Assembly: GCF_015637705.1 (NCBI RefSeq)
Contig: NZ_JADOBE010000009.1
Location: 144,503-208,502, forward strand
DNA from: Pseudomonas sp. N040
GTDB taxonomy: Bacteria; Pseudomonadota; Gammaproteobacteria; Pseudomonadales; Pseudomonadaceae
Direction of reading: 5' to 3'
Length of the DNA stretch: 64,000 nt
The position numbers and the translations under genes were made by a program. A model generated the notes under the pieces. That model saw nothing but the letters and a program-made list of their open reading frames with translations. It did not search any database and was not told where the DNA came from. Below, in pieces: positions 9,926 to 18,580 of the stretch (position 1 is the first letter of the stretch; every line of letters starts with the position of its first letter).

Positions 9926-10519
9926 ATGCTAAAGCGCTCTGCACCCCTCGTGCCCTTGCTGTTCAGCTTCTTGCTTGCGGCCTGTGCCGGGCCCTCGCTT
10001 CATCAGCCTGTAGCCCGCTATACACCAGTGCCTGCGCCCGAGCCGACGACCCAGCATGTCGACGCACTGGTCGATGACCAACCCTACGAATTGCCTGGTT
10101 TGGCCGACACTGTTCTCGAGCGTGGCTTTGAACTGGTAGGCACTCCGTATCGCTATGGCGGCTCTTCGACCAAGACCGGGTTTGATTGCAGTGGCTTCAT
10201 TGGCTATCTGTTCCGTGAAGAAGCGGGCATCAGCCTGCCGCGCTCCACGCGCGAGATGATCAAGCTGGATGCCCCGCTGGTTGCGCGCAGTGAGCTGGAA
10301 CCGGGCGATATCATATTCTTCAACAACCGTGGGCGTGGACGTGTCAGCCATGCCGGCATCTACATCGGTGACAACCAGTTCATCCATTCGGCCAGTCGTC
10401 ACAGCGGTGGCGTGCGGGTCGACAGCCTGGCCGACCGCTACTGGCGTGCCAGCTACCTCGAGGCCAAGCGCGTTCTGGCGCAGAAGCCGGTGGAAGGGGC
10501 CTTCCCGCGACATCGCTGA
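9926..10519 (+). CDS. NlpC/P60 family lipoprotein (first of a tandem pair)
   Basis: 197-residue outer-envelope peptidase. A lipobox (LLAAC, Cys20) ends the signal peptide. The NlpC/P60 domain shows the catalytic Cys in FDCSGFIGYL and His in VSHAGIYIGD. Such enzymes usually cut peptidoglycan cross-links (DD- or gamma-D-Glu-DAP endopeptidase, as Spr/MepS). I prefer the ATG at 9926; a GTG two codons upstream is in frame. It is followed after 79 bp by a paralogue, so the pair looks like a local duplication. Confidence 0.9.
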   Translation: MLKRSAPLVPLLFSFLLAACAGPSLHQPVARYTPVPAPEPTTQHVDALVDDQPYELPGLADTVLERGFELVGTPYRYGGSSTKTGFDCSGFIGYLFREEAGISLPRSTREMIKLDAPLVARSELEPGDIIFFNNRGRGRVSHAGIYIGDNQFIHSASRHSGGVRVDSLADRYWRASYLEAKRVLAQKPVEGAFPRHR

Positions 10520-10598
10520 GTGCTTGTGCTGGTAGTGGTCTTGCGCCGGTGCTGGCAAGTCGGCAAAGTGACGGCACCAGAGCTGCACCGGATCGCCG

Positions 10599-11120
10599 AT
10601 GTCACCATTCTTGCGTACTTTTCTGCTTGGCCTGTCAGCGCTGCTGGCGGCCTGTGCCAGTGACGGCCCGCGTGAAGCAGTCGCGCCCGCAGTCTCCGAT
10701 GGCTATTTCTCGCCAGTTGCCGAAGATGTGCTGATTCGCGCCATTGGCCTGGTCGGAACCCCTTATCGCTATGGTGGCAATACCCCCGCGGGCGGTTTCG
10801 ACTGCAGCGGCCTGATCGGTTATGTCTACCGTGATGCGGCGCACCTCAGCTTGCCGCGTTCAACCCGTGAGCTGAGCGCCATGCGTGTCCCGCTGGTGCC
10901 TCGTGCTGCCCTGCAGCCGGGTGACCTGCTGTTCTTTGCCACGGCGGGTGACAGCGTCGTCAGCCATGCCGGTATCTATGTGGGTGAAGAGCGGTTTGTG
11001 CATGCGCCCAGTAGCGGCGGGACCGTGCGCCTGGACAGCCTGTCCAGTGCCTACTGGAGCAAATCCTACCTGAATGCCCGGCGAGTATTGACCAGTGCCA
11101 CGCTGGTCAGTCGCCCCTGA
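10599..11120 (+). CDS. NlpC/P60 family lipoprotein (second of a tandem pair)
   Basis: 173 residues with lipobox LLAAC (Cys19) and a NlpC/P60 domain: Cys in FDCSGLIGYVY, His in VSHAGIYVGE. It is clearly a paralogue of the upstream gene, with a shorter linker. Predicted peptidoglycan endopeptidase anchored in the outer membrane. Only 8 bp separate it from the O-methyltransferase gene, so transcription probably reads through. Confidence 0.9.
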   Translation: MSPFLRTFLLGLSALLAACASDGPREAVAPAVSDGYFSPVAEDVLIRAIGLVGTPYRYGGNTPAGGFDCSGLIGYVYRDAAHLSLPRSTRELSAMRVPLVPRAALQPGDLLFFATAGDSVVSHAGIYVGEERFVHAPSSGGTVRLDSLSSAYWSKSYLNARRVLTSATLVSRP

Positions 11121-11128
11121 GAGACGTT

Positions 11129-11791
11129 ATGAGCAACCGCACCCTGAAACTGGATGATGCCCTCTACAATTACCTGTTGGATGTCTCCCTGCGCGAGACG
11201 CCCCTGCTGCAGCGTTTGCGTGCGGAAACCGCGGCACTGCCGGAGGCGCAGTGGCAGATCGCCCCGGAGCAGGGCCAGTTCATGGCCTTGCTGGTGCAAC
11301 TGACTGGCGCCCGTCGCCTGCTCGAGGTAGGTACCTTCACCGGCTACAGCGCCCTGTGCATGGCGCAGGCGCTACCTGTGGACGGGAAATTGCTCTGTTG
11401 CGATATCGACCCGAAATACACAGCGATCGCCAGGCGCTACTGGGAAGAAGCCGGGGTCACCCCGCTGATCGAGTTGCGCCTGGCGCCGGCCATGGAAACC
11501 ATGGGTGCGCTGGTGCGCGAAGGCCAGGCGGGCACTTTCGACCTGATCTTCATCGATGCCGACAAGATCAATTATCCGGCCTACCTGGAACATGCCCTGA
11601 TCCTGGCGCGACCCGGCGGGGTGATTCTGTTCGACAACACCCTGTGGAGTGGACGGGTGCTGGAAGCGCGTCCGGAGACCGCTGACACGCGGGCTATCCA
11701 GTCGCTCAACCGGCGCCTCAAGCTCGATCAACGCGTGGATCTGTCCCTGTTGCCGCTGGGCGACGGGTTGACGCTGTGCCGCAAGCGCTGA
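11129..11791 (+). CDS. Class I SAM-dependent O-methyltransferase (CCoAOMT-like)
   Basis: 220 residues. SAM-binding motif I is LLEVGTFTGYSALCMA; the metal-dependent active site DLIFIDADKINYPAYLE and the later GGVILFDNTLWSG block are those of the catechol / caffeoyl-CoA O-methyltransferase family. The Asp residues coordinate divalent metal. The natural substrate in pseudomonads is not known. It sits 8 bp after the second NlpC/P60 gene. Confidence 0.9.
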   Translation: MSNRTLKLDDALYNYLLDVSLRETPLLQRLRAETAALPEAQWQIAPEQGQFMALLVQLTGARRLLEVGTFTGYSALCMAQALPVDGKLLCCDIDPKYTAIARRYWEEAGVTPLIELRLAPAMETMGALVREGQAGTFDLIFIDADKINYPAYLEHALILARPGGVILFDNTLWSGRVLEARPETADTRAIQSLNRRLKLDQRVDLSLLPLGDGLTLCRKR

Positions 11792-11799
11792 GTGCCGGA

Positions 11800-12144
11800 T
11801 CAGCTCGACCTGGCCAGCGCATCGGTGCGCGCCGCCATGCTGAAATCATTCTGCTGCAGGCCCGCGACCGAGTGCGTCCACCACCTGACAGTGACAGCGC
11901 CCCATTCGGTGAGCAGCGCCGGATGGTGGTTGTATTCCTCGGCCAGGCGGCCAACCTGATTGGTGAAGTCCAGGGCCTGGCGGAAATCGGCAAACCGGTA
12001 GCGCTTGCGCAGTTGCGCGACGGATCCCGCGGTTTCGATCTGCCAGCCATCCAGTTGCCGCAGCAGCGCGGCACTTTGTTCGGCAGAGAGCGCCTTGTCG
12101 CCTGTTGCGCAGGCGTCACAGCCGGTTTGGTCTGTAGTGTTCAT
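11800..12144 (-). CDS. phhB: 4a-hydroxytetrahydrobiopterin dehydratase (pterin-4a-carbinolamine dehydratase)
   Basis: 114-residue PCD/DCoH family protein. The core EEYNHHPALLTEWGAVTVRW contains the catalytic histidines; WTHSVAGL closes the domain. The enzyme recycles the pterin cofactor of phenylalanine hydroxylase, although phhA is not in this window, so this may be a stand-alone copy with another pterin role. The ATG at 12144 is chosen because the family begins shortly before the LSAEQ helix; the frame is open further upstream but runs into the sulfatase gene. Only 16 bp downstream of that gene, on the same strand. Confidence 0.88.
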   Translation of the reverse strand: MNTTDQTGCDACATGDKALSAEQSAALLRQLDGWQIETAGSVAQLRKRYRFADFRQALDFTNQVGRLAEEYNHHPALLTEWGAVTVRWWTHSVAGLQQNDFSMAARTDALARSS

Positions 12145-12160
12145 GCCGATGACCTTTCTG

Positions 12161-14335
12161 TTAGCGGGGAAGCGCCGGTGCCTCCAGCGGCTGGGTACTG
12201 ACGCTGAAATCAGTGATTTCGATGGCGCCCTGGCCCTGGGCCAGCAGGTGAAAGGAAAATCCCTTGCGTTCTTCGCTGTTGTCGAAGCCGAAGCTGACAT
12301 CCAGCGGCTTGCCATATTCGAGCAGTGGCAGCGCGGGGATTGACAGCTGCACGTCACGATCGAATTCCTTGGTCTTGATCTGGAACTGCGCACCTTTGGC
12401 GTTGCGGTTTAGTGCGCGGATGGTCAGTTTCACCGAGGTGTGCGAGCCTTTGGGCAGTTCCAGATATTGGGCGCCGATCAGGTTGTCGGCCCAGTCGTCA
12501 CGACTGACCCGTTGCAGATTGATGCGCTCGCGGGTGGCAAACTGGTATTGCTGCCCGGCCTGGCCGTCGAGCAGGGTCTGGTTGAGCGCGGCTGCCTGCT
12601 GTGCTACCAGGCGACCGACGCGGTTGCTGCTGCGGCCCAGATAATGCGCTTGGTCGGCAATGAAGCCTTCGCTCTGGTAGCGGCGACAGATCTGCTGGAA
12701 GTCGCACTCGATGAACAGGCCATTGCCATCATGCTTGCGTAGCAGGCCATTGGTGTAGGACAGCATTTCCCGGCCAGTGCTGTAGTTGCGCAGCATTGAG
12801 CGGCCGCTGATGGCGTCCGGTATCGGCAGTTGCAGGTAATCCAGAATCGAGGCAGTCAGGTCGACATGCCCGTAGACTCCGGCCTTGACGGCGGGCAGCT
12901 GGGCCTGTTCGGGGGCGAGCAACAGGCTGAAGCCCCAGGCCGACGCCAGGCGCTGCTTCTCGATGCCGTGGGATTCGTCGGAGGTGATGATCACCAGGGT
13001 GTCCTTGAGCACGCCCTGGCTCTCCAGAGCGGTCAGGAAACTGTCGAGGGCATCGTCCAGGTAGGCGATCGCGGCTGTCTTGGCATCCGGGTAGCGCTGC
13101 AGGTAATCAGCCGGCGCCGCATAGGGCTGGTGGGTGCCAACGGTCATCAGCGTCAGCATCCACGGCTGTTTTTTCTTGCGCAGCTGTTTCACGTAAAGCA
13201 GCGTACCTTCGAAAAATGCCTTGTCGTCCATGCCCCAGGGAAAGTCCAGGTAAGGCTTGTTGGGGAACCAGTTGCGGCCGAGGGTCTTGTCGAAGCCCAT
13301 CATCGGCATGATGCGGTCCTTGGCCATGAAGCGCAGCCCGGCGCCCTGGAGAAAATGTGTGCTGTAGCCGGCTGCGTGCAGTTGGGCCGGCAGGCATTGC
13401 GCCGCCCGTTGCGGATTGTTCAGCAGCTCGAGACCTTTCGGCGTGCCGGAATCGAGTTTGCTGTAATCGCCACAGAGCATCGAGTAGAGCCCGCGGATGG
13501 TCTGGTGGCTGTGCAGCACATAGTCGGGGGTGGTCATCGCGCGTGCCGCCCATTTGCTCAGGTGCGGCATCGGGTCGAGCGGGTAGCTGCTGCTCAGTGC
13601 GGCGCGGCTGGTGGCGATATAGGCACCCGGAATGCCTTCCAGGGTAATGATCAGGACGTTGCGTCCCTTGCCGGCTGCTTGCAGCAAGGGTTCGCCGGAC
13701 AGATCCAGAGCGGTCAGCGAGCGCATGTCGGGCGGCTGCAAACCCTCATCCGCGGTCAGCCAGTCCTCGGCCTTGCGTTGCGCGCCGCTGAGTGCTTCGG
13801 CCAGCAGCTTGTGCGGCAGGTTGAACTGCTGCCACTGCGCCGCCTCGCTGGGCACCAGATACTGGTAGGTTGCATGGCCGGCCAGCAGCATGGCGGGCAA
13901 CAGGCAGAGGCTGCGCGGCAGATGGGCGGCCAGGCGCTGACCGCCGAGCAGGAGGCACAGCAGCCCGCCGGCACCCAGGGCCAGCAGCAGCAGCGGGTGG
14001 GCGATCTTGCCGCCGTCGGTGGAGTTGCCGACAAACTGCGGGTCGAACAGGTAGCGCAGATCGCCCGGTTCCGGCATGCGCCCCACGGCCGTCACCAGTT
14101 CGGCGCTGCCCAGTTGCATGGCGCCCCAAGCCAGCAATACCGGGGCGACGAGCAGTCGCGAGCGGTTGTACAGCAGCAGGCTCAGCAGCAGGCCGATGCC
14201 CAGATCGGAGACCATTCCGGAAACATCCGTCCAGCCCATGCTGTAACGGCTGATCAGCGGAATGCCGACCAGCAACCCGAGCAACGCCAACAGCGGTGGG
14301 TGGCGGGACGACAGCAGGTGCCTGATAGTGTCCAA
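12161..14335 (-). CDS. LTA synthase family membrane sulfatase (phosphoglycerol transferase-like)
   Basis: About 724 residues: several N-terminal membrane segments to about residue 180, then a periplasmic sulfatase/alkaline-phosphatase-fold domain (NVLIITLEGIPG, GTHQPY, TSDESHGIEK) and a C-terminal extension. It resembles LtaS/MdoB-like enzymes that transfer phosphoglycerol to glycans or lipids. The start is uncertain. A TTG at 14335 has GGAG five bases upstream and gives an MDTIRHLL beginning, which I prefer; a GTG at 14407 in the same frame has no ribosome site. Its gene end lies 16 bp from the pterin dehydratase start. Confidence 0.82.
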   Translation of the reverse strand: MDTIRHLLSSRHPPLLALLGLLVGIPLISRYSMGWTDVSGMVSDLGIGLLLSLLLYNRSRLLVAPVLLAWGAMQLGSAELVTAVGRMPEPGDLRYLFDPQFVGNSTDGGKIAHPLLLLALGAGGLLCLLLGGQRLAAHLPRSLCLLPAMLLAGHATYQYLVPSEAAQWQQFNLPHKLLAEALSGAQRKAEDWLTADEGLQPPDMRSLTALDLSGEPLLQAAGKGRNVLIITLEGIPGAYIATSRAALSSSYPLDPMPHLSKWAARAMTTPDYVLHSHQTIRGLYSMLCGDYSKLDSGTPKGLELLNNPQRAAQCLPAQLHAAGYSTHFLQGAGLRFMAKDRIMPMMGFDKTLGRNWFPNKPYLDFPWGMDDKAFFEGTLLYVKQLRKKKQPWMLTLMTVGTHQPYAAPADYLQRYPDAKTAAIAYLDDALDSFLTALESQGVLKDTLVIITSDESHGIEKQRLASAWGFSLLLAPEQAQLPAVKAGVYGHVDLTASILDYLQLPIPDAISGRSMLRNYSTGREMLSYTNGLLRKHDGNGLFIECDFQQICRRYQSEGFIADQAHYLGRSSNRVGRLVAQQAAALNQTLLDGQAGQQYQFATRERINLQRVSRDDWADNLIGAQYLELPKGSHTSVKLTIRALNRNAKGAQFQIKTKEFDRDVQLSIPALPLLEYGKPLDVSFGFDNSEERKGFSFHLLAQGQGAIEITDFSVSTQPLEAPALPR

Positions 14336-14514
14336 GAGAGCTCCGCGCAGTAAGCCTGCAAGGCTATGTGAACTGACCAGCGCCGCTGCTGGTAGTTCCC
14401 GTGACACGATTCTGAAACATGCCTGTGCTATGTGCCAGAGGCTATTTGGGCGCTGGATCGTAAAATCAGCGGCTGAACCGCTAGAATGCCGGTCTTATTC
14501 GGCGGGTACTCAAG

Positions 14515-15348
14515 ATGGCACTGATCGGGCGTTTCAATTCATTGCAGGTGATCAAGCACACCGACTTCGGCCTTTACCTGGACGGTGGGCCGGATGGTGA
14601 AATCCTCCTGCCCAATCGCTACGTGCCCAAGGGCGAGCCCTGCGATGTGGGTGACTGGCTGAACGTGTTTCTCTACCTCGACAGCGAGGATCGCCTGATC
14701 GCCACGACCGAGCAGCCCAAGGTGCAGGTCGGCGGCTTTGCCAGCCTGAAGGTATTGGCAATCAACAGCATCGGCCTGTTTCTCGACTGGGGCCTGCCCA
14801 AGGACCTGTTGCTGCCGCACTCCGAAGAGAAGCGGCCACTGCAGGTTGGCGACTACTGCGTGGTGCATGTCTACCTCGACAAGCGCAGCAAGCGCATCAC
14901 CGCTACCGCCCGGCTGGACCGCTATCTGGATCTGCTGCCGGCCAGTTATGCGGTGGGCGAGGTGGTTGACCTGCTGGTGGTGGAAAAGACCGACCTGGGT
15001 TTCAAGGCCATCATCAACGGCAAGCACTGGGGCCTGATCCACAAGAACGAAGCATTCAAGTTCCTGCGTGTCGGCTCGCAGGAAAAGGGCTTCATCAAGG
15101 AGTTGCGCGCCGATGGCAAGATCAGCCTGAGCCTGCAGCCGGTGGGGCAGGGCGCTGGTGAGCTGGGCGAGCAGATTCTCGAGCAGTTGCGCCGTCACGA
15201 TGGCCGCCTGGCGGTGGGTGACAAGAGCCCGCCAGAGCTGGTGGCCAAGCTGTTCGGCGTCAGCAAGGGCAATTTCAAGAAGGCCATCGGCGGCTTGTAC
15301 AAGCGCGGCCTGATCGTCATACATGACGAGAGTATCGAGCTGACCTGA
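14515..15348 (+). CDS. cvfB: S1-like RNA-binding protein CvfB
   Basis: 277 residues made of three S1-like OB folds (from LGRFNSLQVIKHTDFGLY at the N-terminus) and a C-terminal winged helix (PPELVAKLFGVSKGNFKKA, about 238-277). This is the CvfB/YitL architecture. CvfB binds RNA and affects virulence gene expression in Staphylococcus; its pseudomonad role is unknown. It is transcribed away from the sulfatase gene. Confidence 0.92.
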   Translation: MALIGRFNSLQVIKHTDFGLYLDGGPDGEILLPNRYVPKGEPCDVGDWLNVFLYLDSEDRLIATTEQPKVQVGGFASLKVLAINSIGLFLDWGLPKDLLLPHSEEKRPLQVGDYCVVHVYLDKRSKRITATARLDRYLDLLPASYAVGEVVDLLVVEKTDLGFKAIINGKHWGLIHKNEAFKFLRVGSQEKGFIKELRADGKISLSLQPVGQGAGELGEQILEQLRRHDGRLAVGDKSPPELVAKLFGVSKGNFKKAIGGLYKRGLIVIHDESIELT

Positions 15349-15444
15349 GGCCTTGCGGTGCCTGCCGGGGATAGTGCTGTCGGGCTGGTGCAGCCGGCAG
15401 TGCTTGCCGGCCAGCTGCGGCGCACAGGACGTGCGCCGGAGGGG

Positions 15445-15624
15445 TTACTTCTTGCCGATGGTGATCTGCCGCGAAGAAGTCCAGACCTGACCGCTGACGC
15501 CGCGTGCCACCTGCTGGATCTCGCCACCGCTCTTGAGGAAGGCTGCAACCTGGCTTTCCAGTGATTCGCGGGTTTCTACCGCGGCAGCTGCCTTGGCTTT
15601 GCTGGTGGTGGTTTTTGCGCTCAT
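15445..15624 (-). CDS. Small conserved pseudomonad protein, 59 aa
   Basis: 59 residues, basic and Ala/Lys rich (MSAKTTTSKAKAAAAVE), followed by a predicted helix and the segment FLKSGGEIQQVARG. The start at 15624 is preferred over one four codons upstream. The FL-x-x-GG-x-(I/V)-Q pattern recalls short pseudomonad RNA-polymerase-associated proteins such as SutA, but the acidic N-terminus of SutA is absent, so this is only a resemblance from memory. No known function. Confidence 0.7.
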   Translation of the reverse strand: MSAKTTTSKAKAAAAVETRESLESQVAAFLKSGGEIQQVARGVSGQVWTSSRQITIGKK

Positions 15625-15733
15625 GGCTTCTCTCAACCTTCCGGGATATTCATGCGGCCGGCGACTATACGCGATTCGCCGGGGAAATGCCCGTAATAAT
15701 GCTGAAAGCTAGCAGTGGCGAGGCCTGCAGGCC

Positions 15734-15976
15734 TCAGCGCTTGCCCATCGAGCGGCGGCTGCCTTTGGGGGCAGCACCTGGGCGCTGGTCATGATTGGAC
15801 TTGTTGCCCTTCTGGTGCCAGGGCTTGTCATCGCGCTTGGCGGGGGCAAACACTTCGGGTGAGAAGGGGAAGCTGAACGGCTCGATGCTCTGGGGCTTGC
15901 TGCTTTCGACCGCGCCCTCCGCCGCCTTGGCGGGAGTGTCGACGGGTGCTGCTGGCGGGGTTGCTGCTGTGTTCAT
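15734..15976 (-). CDS. Conserved pseudomonad hypothetical protein, 80 aa
   Basis: 80 residues: an Ala/Pro-rich N-terminus, then PFSFPFSPEVFAPAKRDDK and a strongly basic C-terminus (WHQKGNKSNHDQRP, GSRRSMGKR). Probably disordered and nucleic-acid or ribosome binding, but that is inference from charge alone. Similar C-termini occur in short hypothetical proteins of other pseudomonads, which supports its being real. It lies 110 bp upstream of the 59-aa gene on the same strand. Confidence 0.72.
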   Translation of the reverse strand: MNTAATPPAAPVDTPAKAAEGAVESSKPQSIEPFSFPFSPEVFAPAKRDDKPWHQKGNKSNHDQRPGAAPKGSRRSMGKR

Positions 15977-16061
15977 GGGTAGCTGCCGGTAATTCGGACG
16001 GATGAGCGGCGCGCATTATACGCATGCGCTGCCGTCCTTTGCTCGCGCCTCCGCCGGATGG

Positions 16062-17801
16062 CTAGCCGGCGCGCAGGAACTGGCCGAAGCCGCGGGACTG
16101 GCCCAGCTCCTCGGCAAAACGGCCGTGGTCGAAGGCCAGCCGGCCGTTGATCAGCACAGCGTCGACTGCCGAACCGCGATTGACCATGCGCTGCAGGCCG
16201 CCAAAGGCCTCCATCGGCGCTTCCTGATACTGGCTCAGGCTGGCATCGAGGCGCTGCGGGTCGAGGATCACCAGATCGGCGCGCTTGCCCACTGCCAGCA
16301 CGCCAGCATCCACGCCGAACCATCCGCCCAGTTCGCCGGTCAGCCGCCAGACGGCCTTTTCCACCGGCATCACCGGCCGGCCCTGCAGCTCTGCGTCGCG
16401 CACCAGCTTGAGAAAGCGCAGGGCAAAGTTGTAGAAGGCCATGTTGCGGATGTGCGCCCCCGAGTCGGCAAAGCCGATCAGCGTGCTCGGCTCGGCGACC
16501 AGCCTGGCCACCACTTCCGGGCGGTGATTGGCCAGCACCGTGCGCCAGCGCAGATGCGGGCCATGTGCCACCAGCAGGTCGAGGAACAGGTCGCCAGGAT
16601 GCATGGCGCGCTGGCGGGCCAGTTCGCCGACACTTTTGCCGACCACGCTGGCATCCGGGCAGGCGACGATCCAGGCATCGTCGAAGTCGCGGTGCCAGAC
16701 CCGTGGGCCGAAGCGCTTGTCGACGTCCTGGCGGAAGCGCCGGCGGTAGTCCGGGTCGCGGAACAGCTCGCTGCGCAGGTCATGGCTGGCCAGGTGCAGG
16801 GCCGCCTGCCCGGCGGGGAACTCCTCGAACACCACGAACTCCATGCCGTCGGCGTAGGTCTCGAACGGCACCGGCAGCGTCTGCCAGCGGAAGTCCGCCT
16901 GGGTCAGGCGGTTCACCAGGCGCGTCAGCGGGCCGAGGACTTTCGCCAGCCACGGGTCGGCCTTGGCATCCATCAGGGTGATCAGCGTGGTCTTCAGTGG
17001 CTTGCGCAGCCACAGGCCCATGCTGTCCCAGAGAAAGGCCAGTACGTTGAGCTTGGTTACCAGGTTGGGGGCGCCCTGATGGATGCGCTGGCGGCGGCGC
17101 AGGATCCTGTTCAGCCGCGCGTATTCGCGCCAGGGTGCGTAGACCGAAGGCAGCGACTTGGAGCGCTCGCGCTCGCCGTCCAGTTTGTCCCAGGGATTGG
17201 TCATGCTCGACAGGCCGAGCAGGCCCTCGTCCAGCGCCTCTTCGAGCAGGCTTTCCATGCGCTGCAGTTCGCCTTCGCTGGGTTTGTAGCGCGGGTCCAC
17301 CGCGCGCTCCAGCCCCATGACCGCCACCCGCAGGTCGGAGTGGCCGAGGAACGAGCAGATGTTCGGTCCCAGCGGGTGCCGGTCGAGAAACGCCGCGTAT
17401 TCACGCGCACTGCTCCAGTGCTTGTGCGCCTCCAGCAGCGGCAGCACATGCTCGCGCGGCACCGACTCGACGCGGGTGAACAGGTCGGCGCAGTCCTCGG
17501 CGGCGGAAAGCACCATGCTGATCGAACAGCTGCCGATCATCACCGTGGTCACCCCGTGGCGCACCGACTCCTTGAGTGCCGGTGCCGCCACCAGCTCCGC
17601 ATCGTAGTGGGTATGCATGTCGATGAAGCCGGGGGTGACCCAGCGCTCACGGGCATCGAGCACCCGGCCGCAGCCGGCTTCATCGAGCGGCTCGGCACTG
17701 ATGGCGGCGACCTTGCCGTCGCGGATGCCGACATGGCGGAGCGCACCAGGTGCGCCGGTCCCGTCAAAGAAAAGGCCGTTCTTGATCAGGACATCGAACA
17801 T
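16062..17801 (-). CDS. N-acyl-D-amino-acid deacylase family amidohydrolase
   Basis: 579-residue metal-dependent amidohydrolase. The N-terminal beta-sandwich leads into the metal site DMHTHYDAEL, and GVTTVMIGSCSISM follows; the C-terminal FADSGAHIRN and KRADLVILDP are typical of the D-aminoacylase / dihydroorotase-like group. Predicted to cleave N-acyl-D-amino acids or related amides. The substrate is uncertain; this longer form is common in environmental pseudomonads. Confidence 0.88.
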   Translation of the reverse strand: MFDVLIKNGLFFDGTGAPGALRHVGIRDGKVAAISAEPLDEAGCGRVLDARERWVTPGFIDMHTHYDAELVAAPALKESVRHGVTTVMIGSCSISMVLSAAEDCADLFTRVESVPREHVLPLLEAHKHWSSAREYAAFLDRHPLGPNICSFLGHSDLRVAVMGLERAVDPRYKPSEGELQRMESLLEEALDEGLLGLSSMTNPWDKLDGERERSKSLPSVYAPWREYARLNRILRRRQRIHQGAPNLVTKLNVLAFLWDSMGLWLRKPLKTTLITLMDAKADPWLAKVLGPLTRLVNRLTQADFRWQTLPVPFETYADGMEFVVFEEFPAGQAALHLASHDLRSELFRDPDYRRRFRQDVDKRFGPRVWHRDFDDAWIVACPDASVVGKSVGELARQRAMHPGDLFLDLLVAHGPHLRWRTVLANHRPEVVARLVAEPSTLIGFADSGAHIRNMAFYNFALRFLKLVRDAELQGRPVMPVEKAVWRLTGELGGWFGVDAGVLAVGKRADLVILDPQRLDASLSQYQEAPMEAFGGLQRMVNRGSAVDAVLINGRLAFDHGRFAEELGQSRGFGQFLRAG

Positions 17802-17919
17802 GCGGGTCGCTCACGCTGGGCTGGAAGGCCAAGCATAGGCAGCCTGAGGCCAGCCGGCAGGTGGCATAAGTGAACAACTCGGAGTCGATTCGGCCAGGCG
17901 CTGACGGTTGCTGCCGAAC

Positions 17920-18375
17920 TCAAGCCGGCGCGCCATGCGGCGCCGGCCGGCGCTTGACCATGATCAGCGAGCGCACGCGCAGCACCACGTTGCCGGCCTG
18001 GTTGTGCAGTTCGCTGGCCAGGCTGACCAGTCCGCGGTCCGGCTTGGAAGCCGAGACACGCTTGTCGAGCAGCACAATCTGCAGTGACAGGATGTCGCCG
18101 GGACGGGCTGGCTCCGGCATCTCGAGCTCATGCTTGATCCCGGCAATCGCGGCGATCGGTGGCTCCAGCTGGCTGAGCAGCTTCGAAGTGATCGCATAGG
18201 TATGCACGCTGGAGGCGAACAGTCCCTGCAGCGGCGACAGGGCCGCGGCCGCCGGGTCGATGTGAAAGGGCTGCGGATCCCATTGCCGGGCAAACGCAAT
18301 GATCTCCTCCTCCCGCAGGGTATAACTGCCGCGGATCACCAGCGCGGCCTGGTTCAGGTCTTCGAAGTAGAGCAT
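17920..18375 (-). CDS. MaoC family dehydratase (hotdog fold)
   Basis: 151 residues. The segment FARQWDPQPFHIDPAAAALSP has the hydratase-2 D-x-x-P-x-H-x-D pattern, and the rest matches MaoC-like (R)-specific enoyl-CoA hydratases. Acts on acyl-CoA thioesters in fatty-acid or PHA metabolism. Located 118 bp upstream of the amidohydrolase on the same strand; they may be co-transcribed. Confidence 0.87.
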   Translation of the reverse strand: MLYFEDLNQAALVIRGSYTLREEEIIAFARQWDPQPFHIDPAAAALSPLQGLFASSVHTYAITSKLLSQLEPPIAAIAGIKHELEMPEPARPGDILSLQIVLLDKRVSASKPDRGLVSLASELHNQAGNVVLRVRSLIMVKRRPAPHGAPA

Positions 18376-18580
18376 GGGGCGTGGCTCCGGCAGCAGGCGC
18401 AGTGAAATGGATTTGCCTGCGAGTGTGGCGGCAGTCGGGCGCTGCAGGCAAGCGGCGGGTACAGGCCTGCGCCGGGCGATCAGCGCCGGCTATTGGCGGG
18501 TATTTCCAGCGGCGGTATCGGCTGCCCGGGCGGCGGGTTTGTGTTTAAGTCTCCACCATCCCTGCCTCCGAGGAGTTGCC

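Noticed and set aside
12830..14353. Long plus-strand frame opposite the LTA-synthase-like gene
   Set aside because: Gln/Arg-rich antisense artefact; the minus strand shows real domains and membrane helices.
16002..17873. Long plus-strand frame opposite the D-aminoacylase-like gene
   Set aside because: Composition typical of antisense translation; the minus strand has the metal-site motif.
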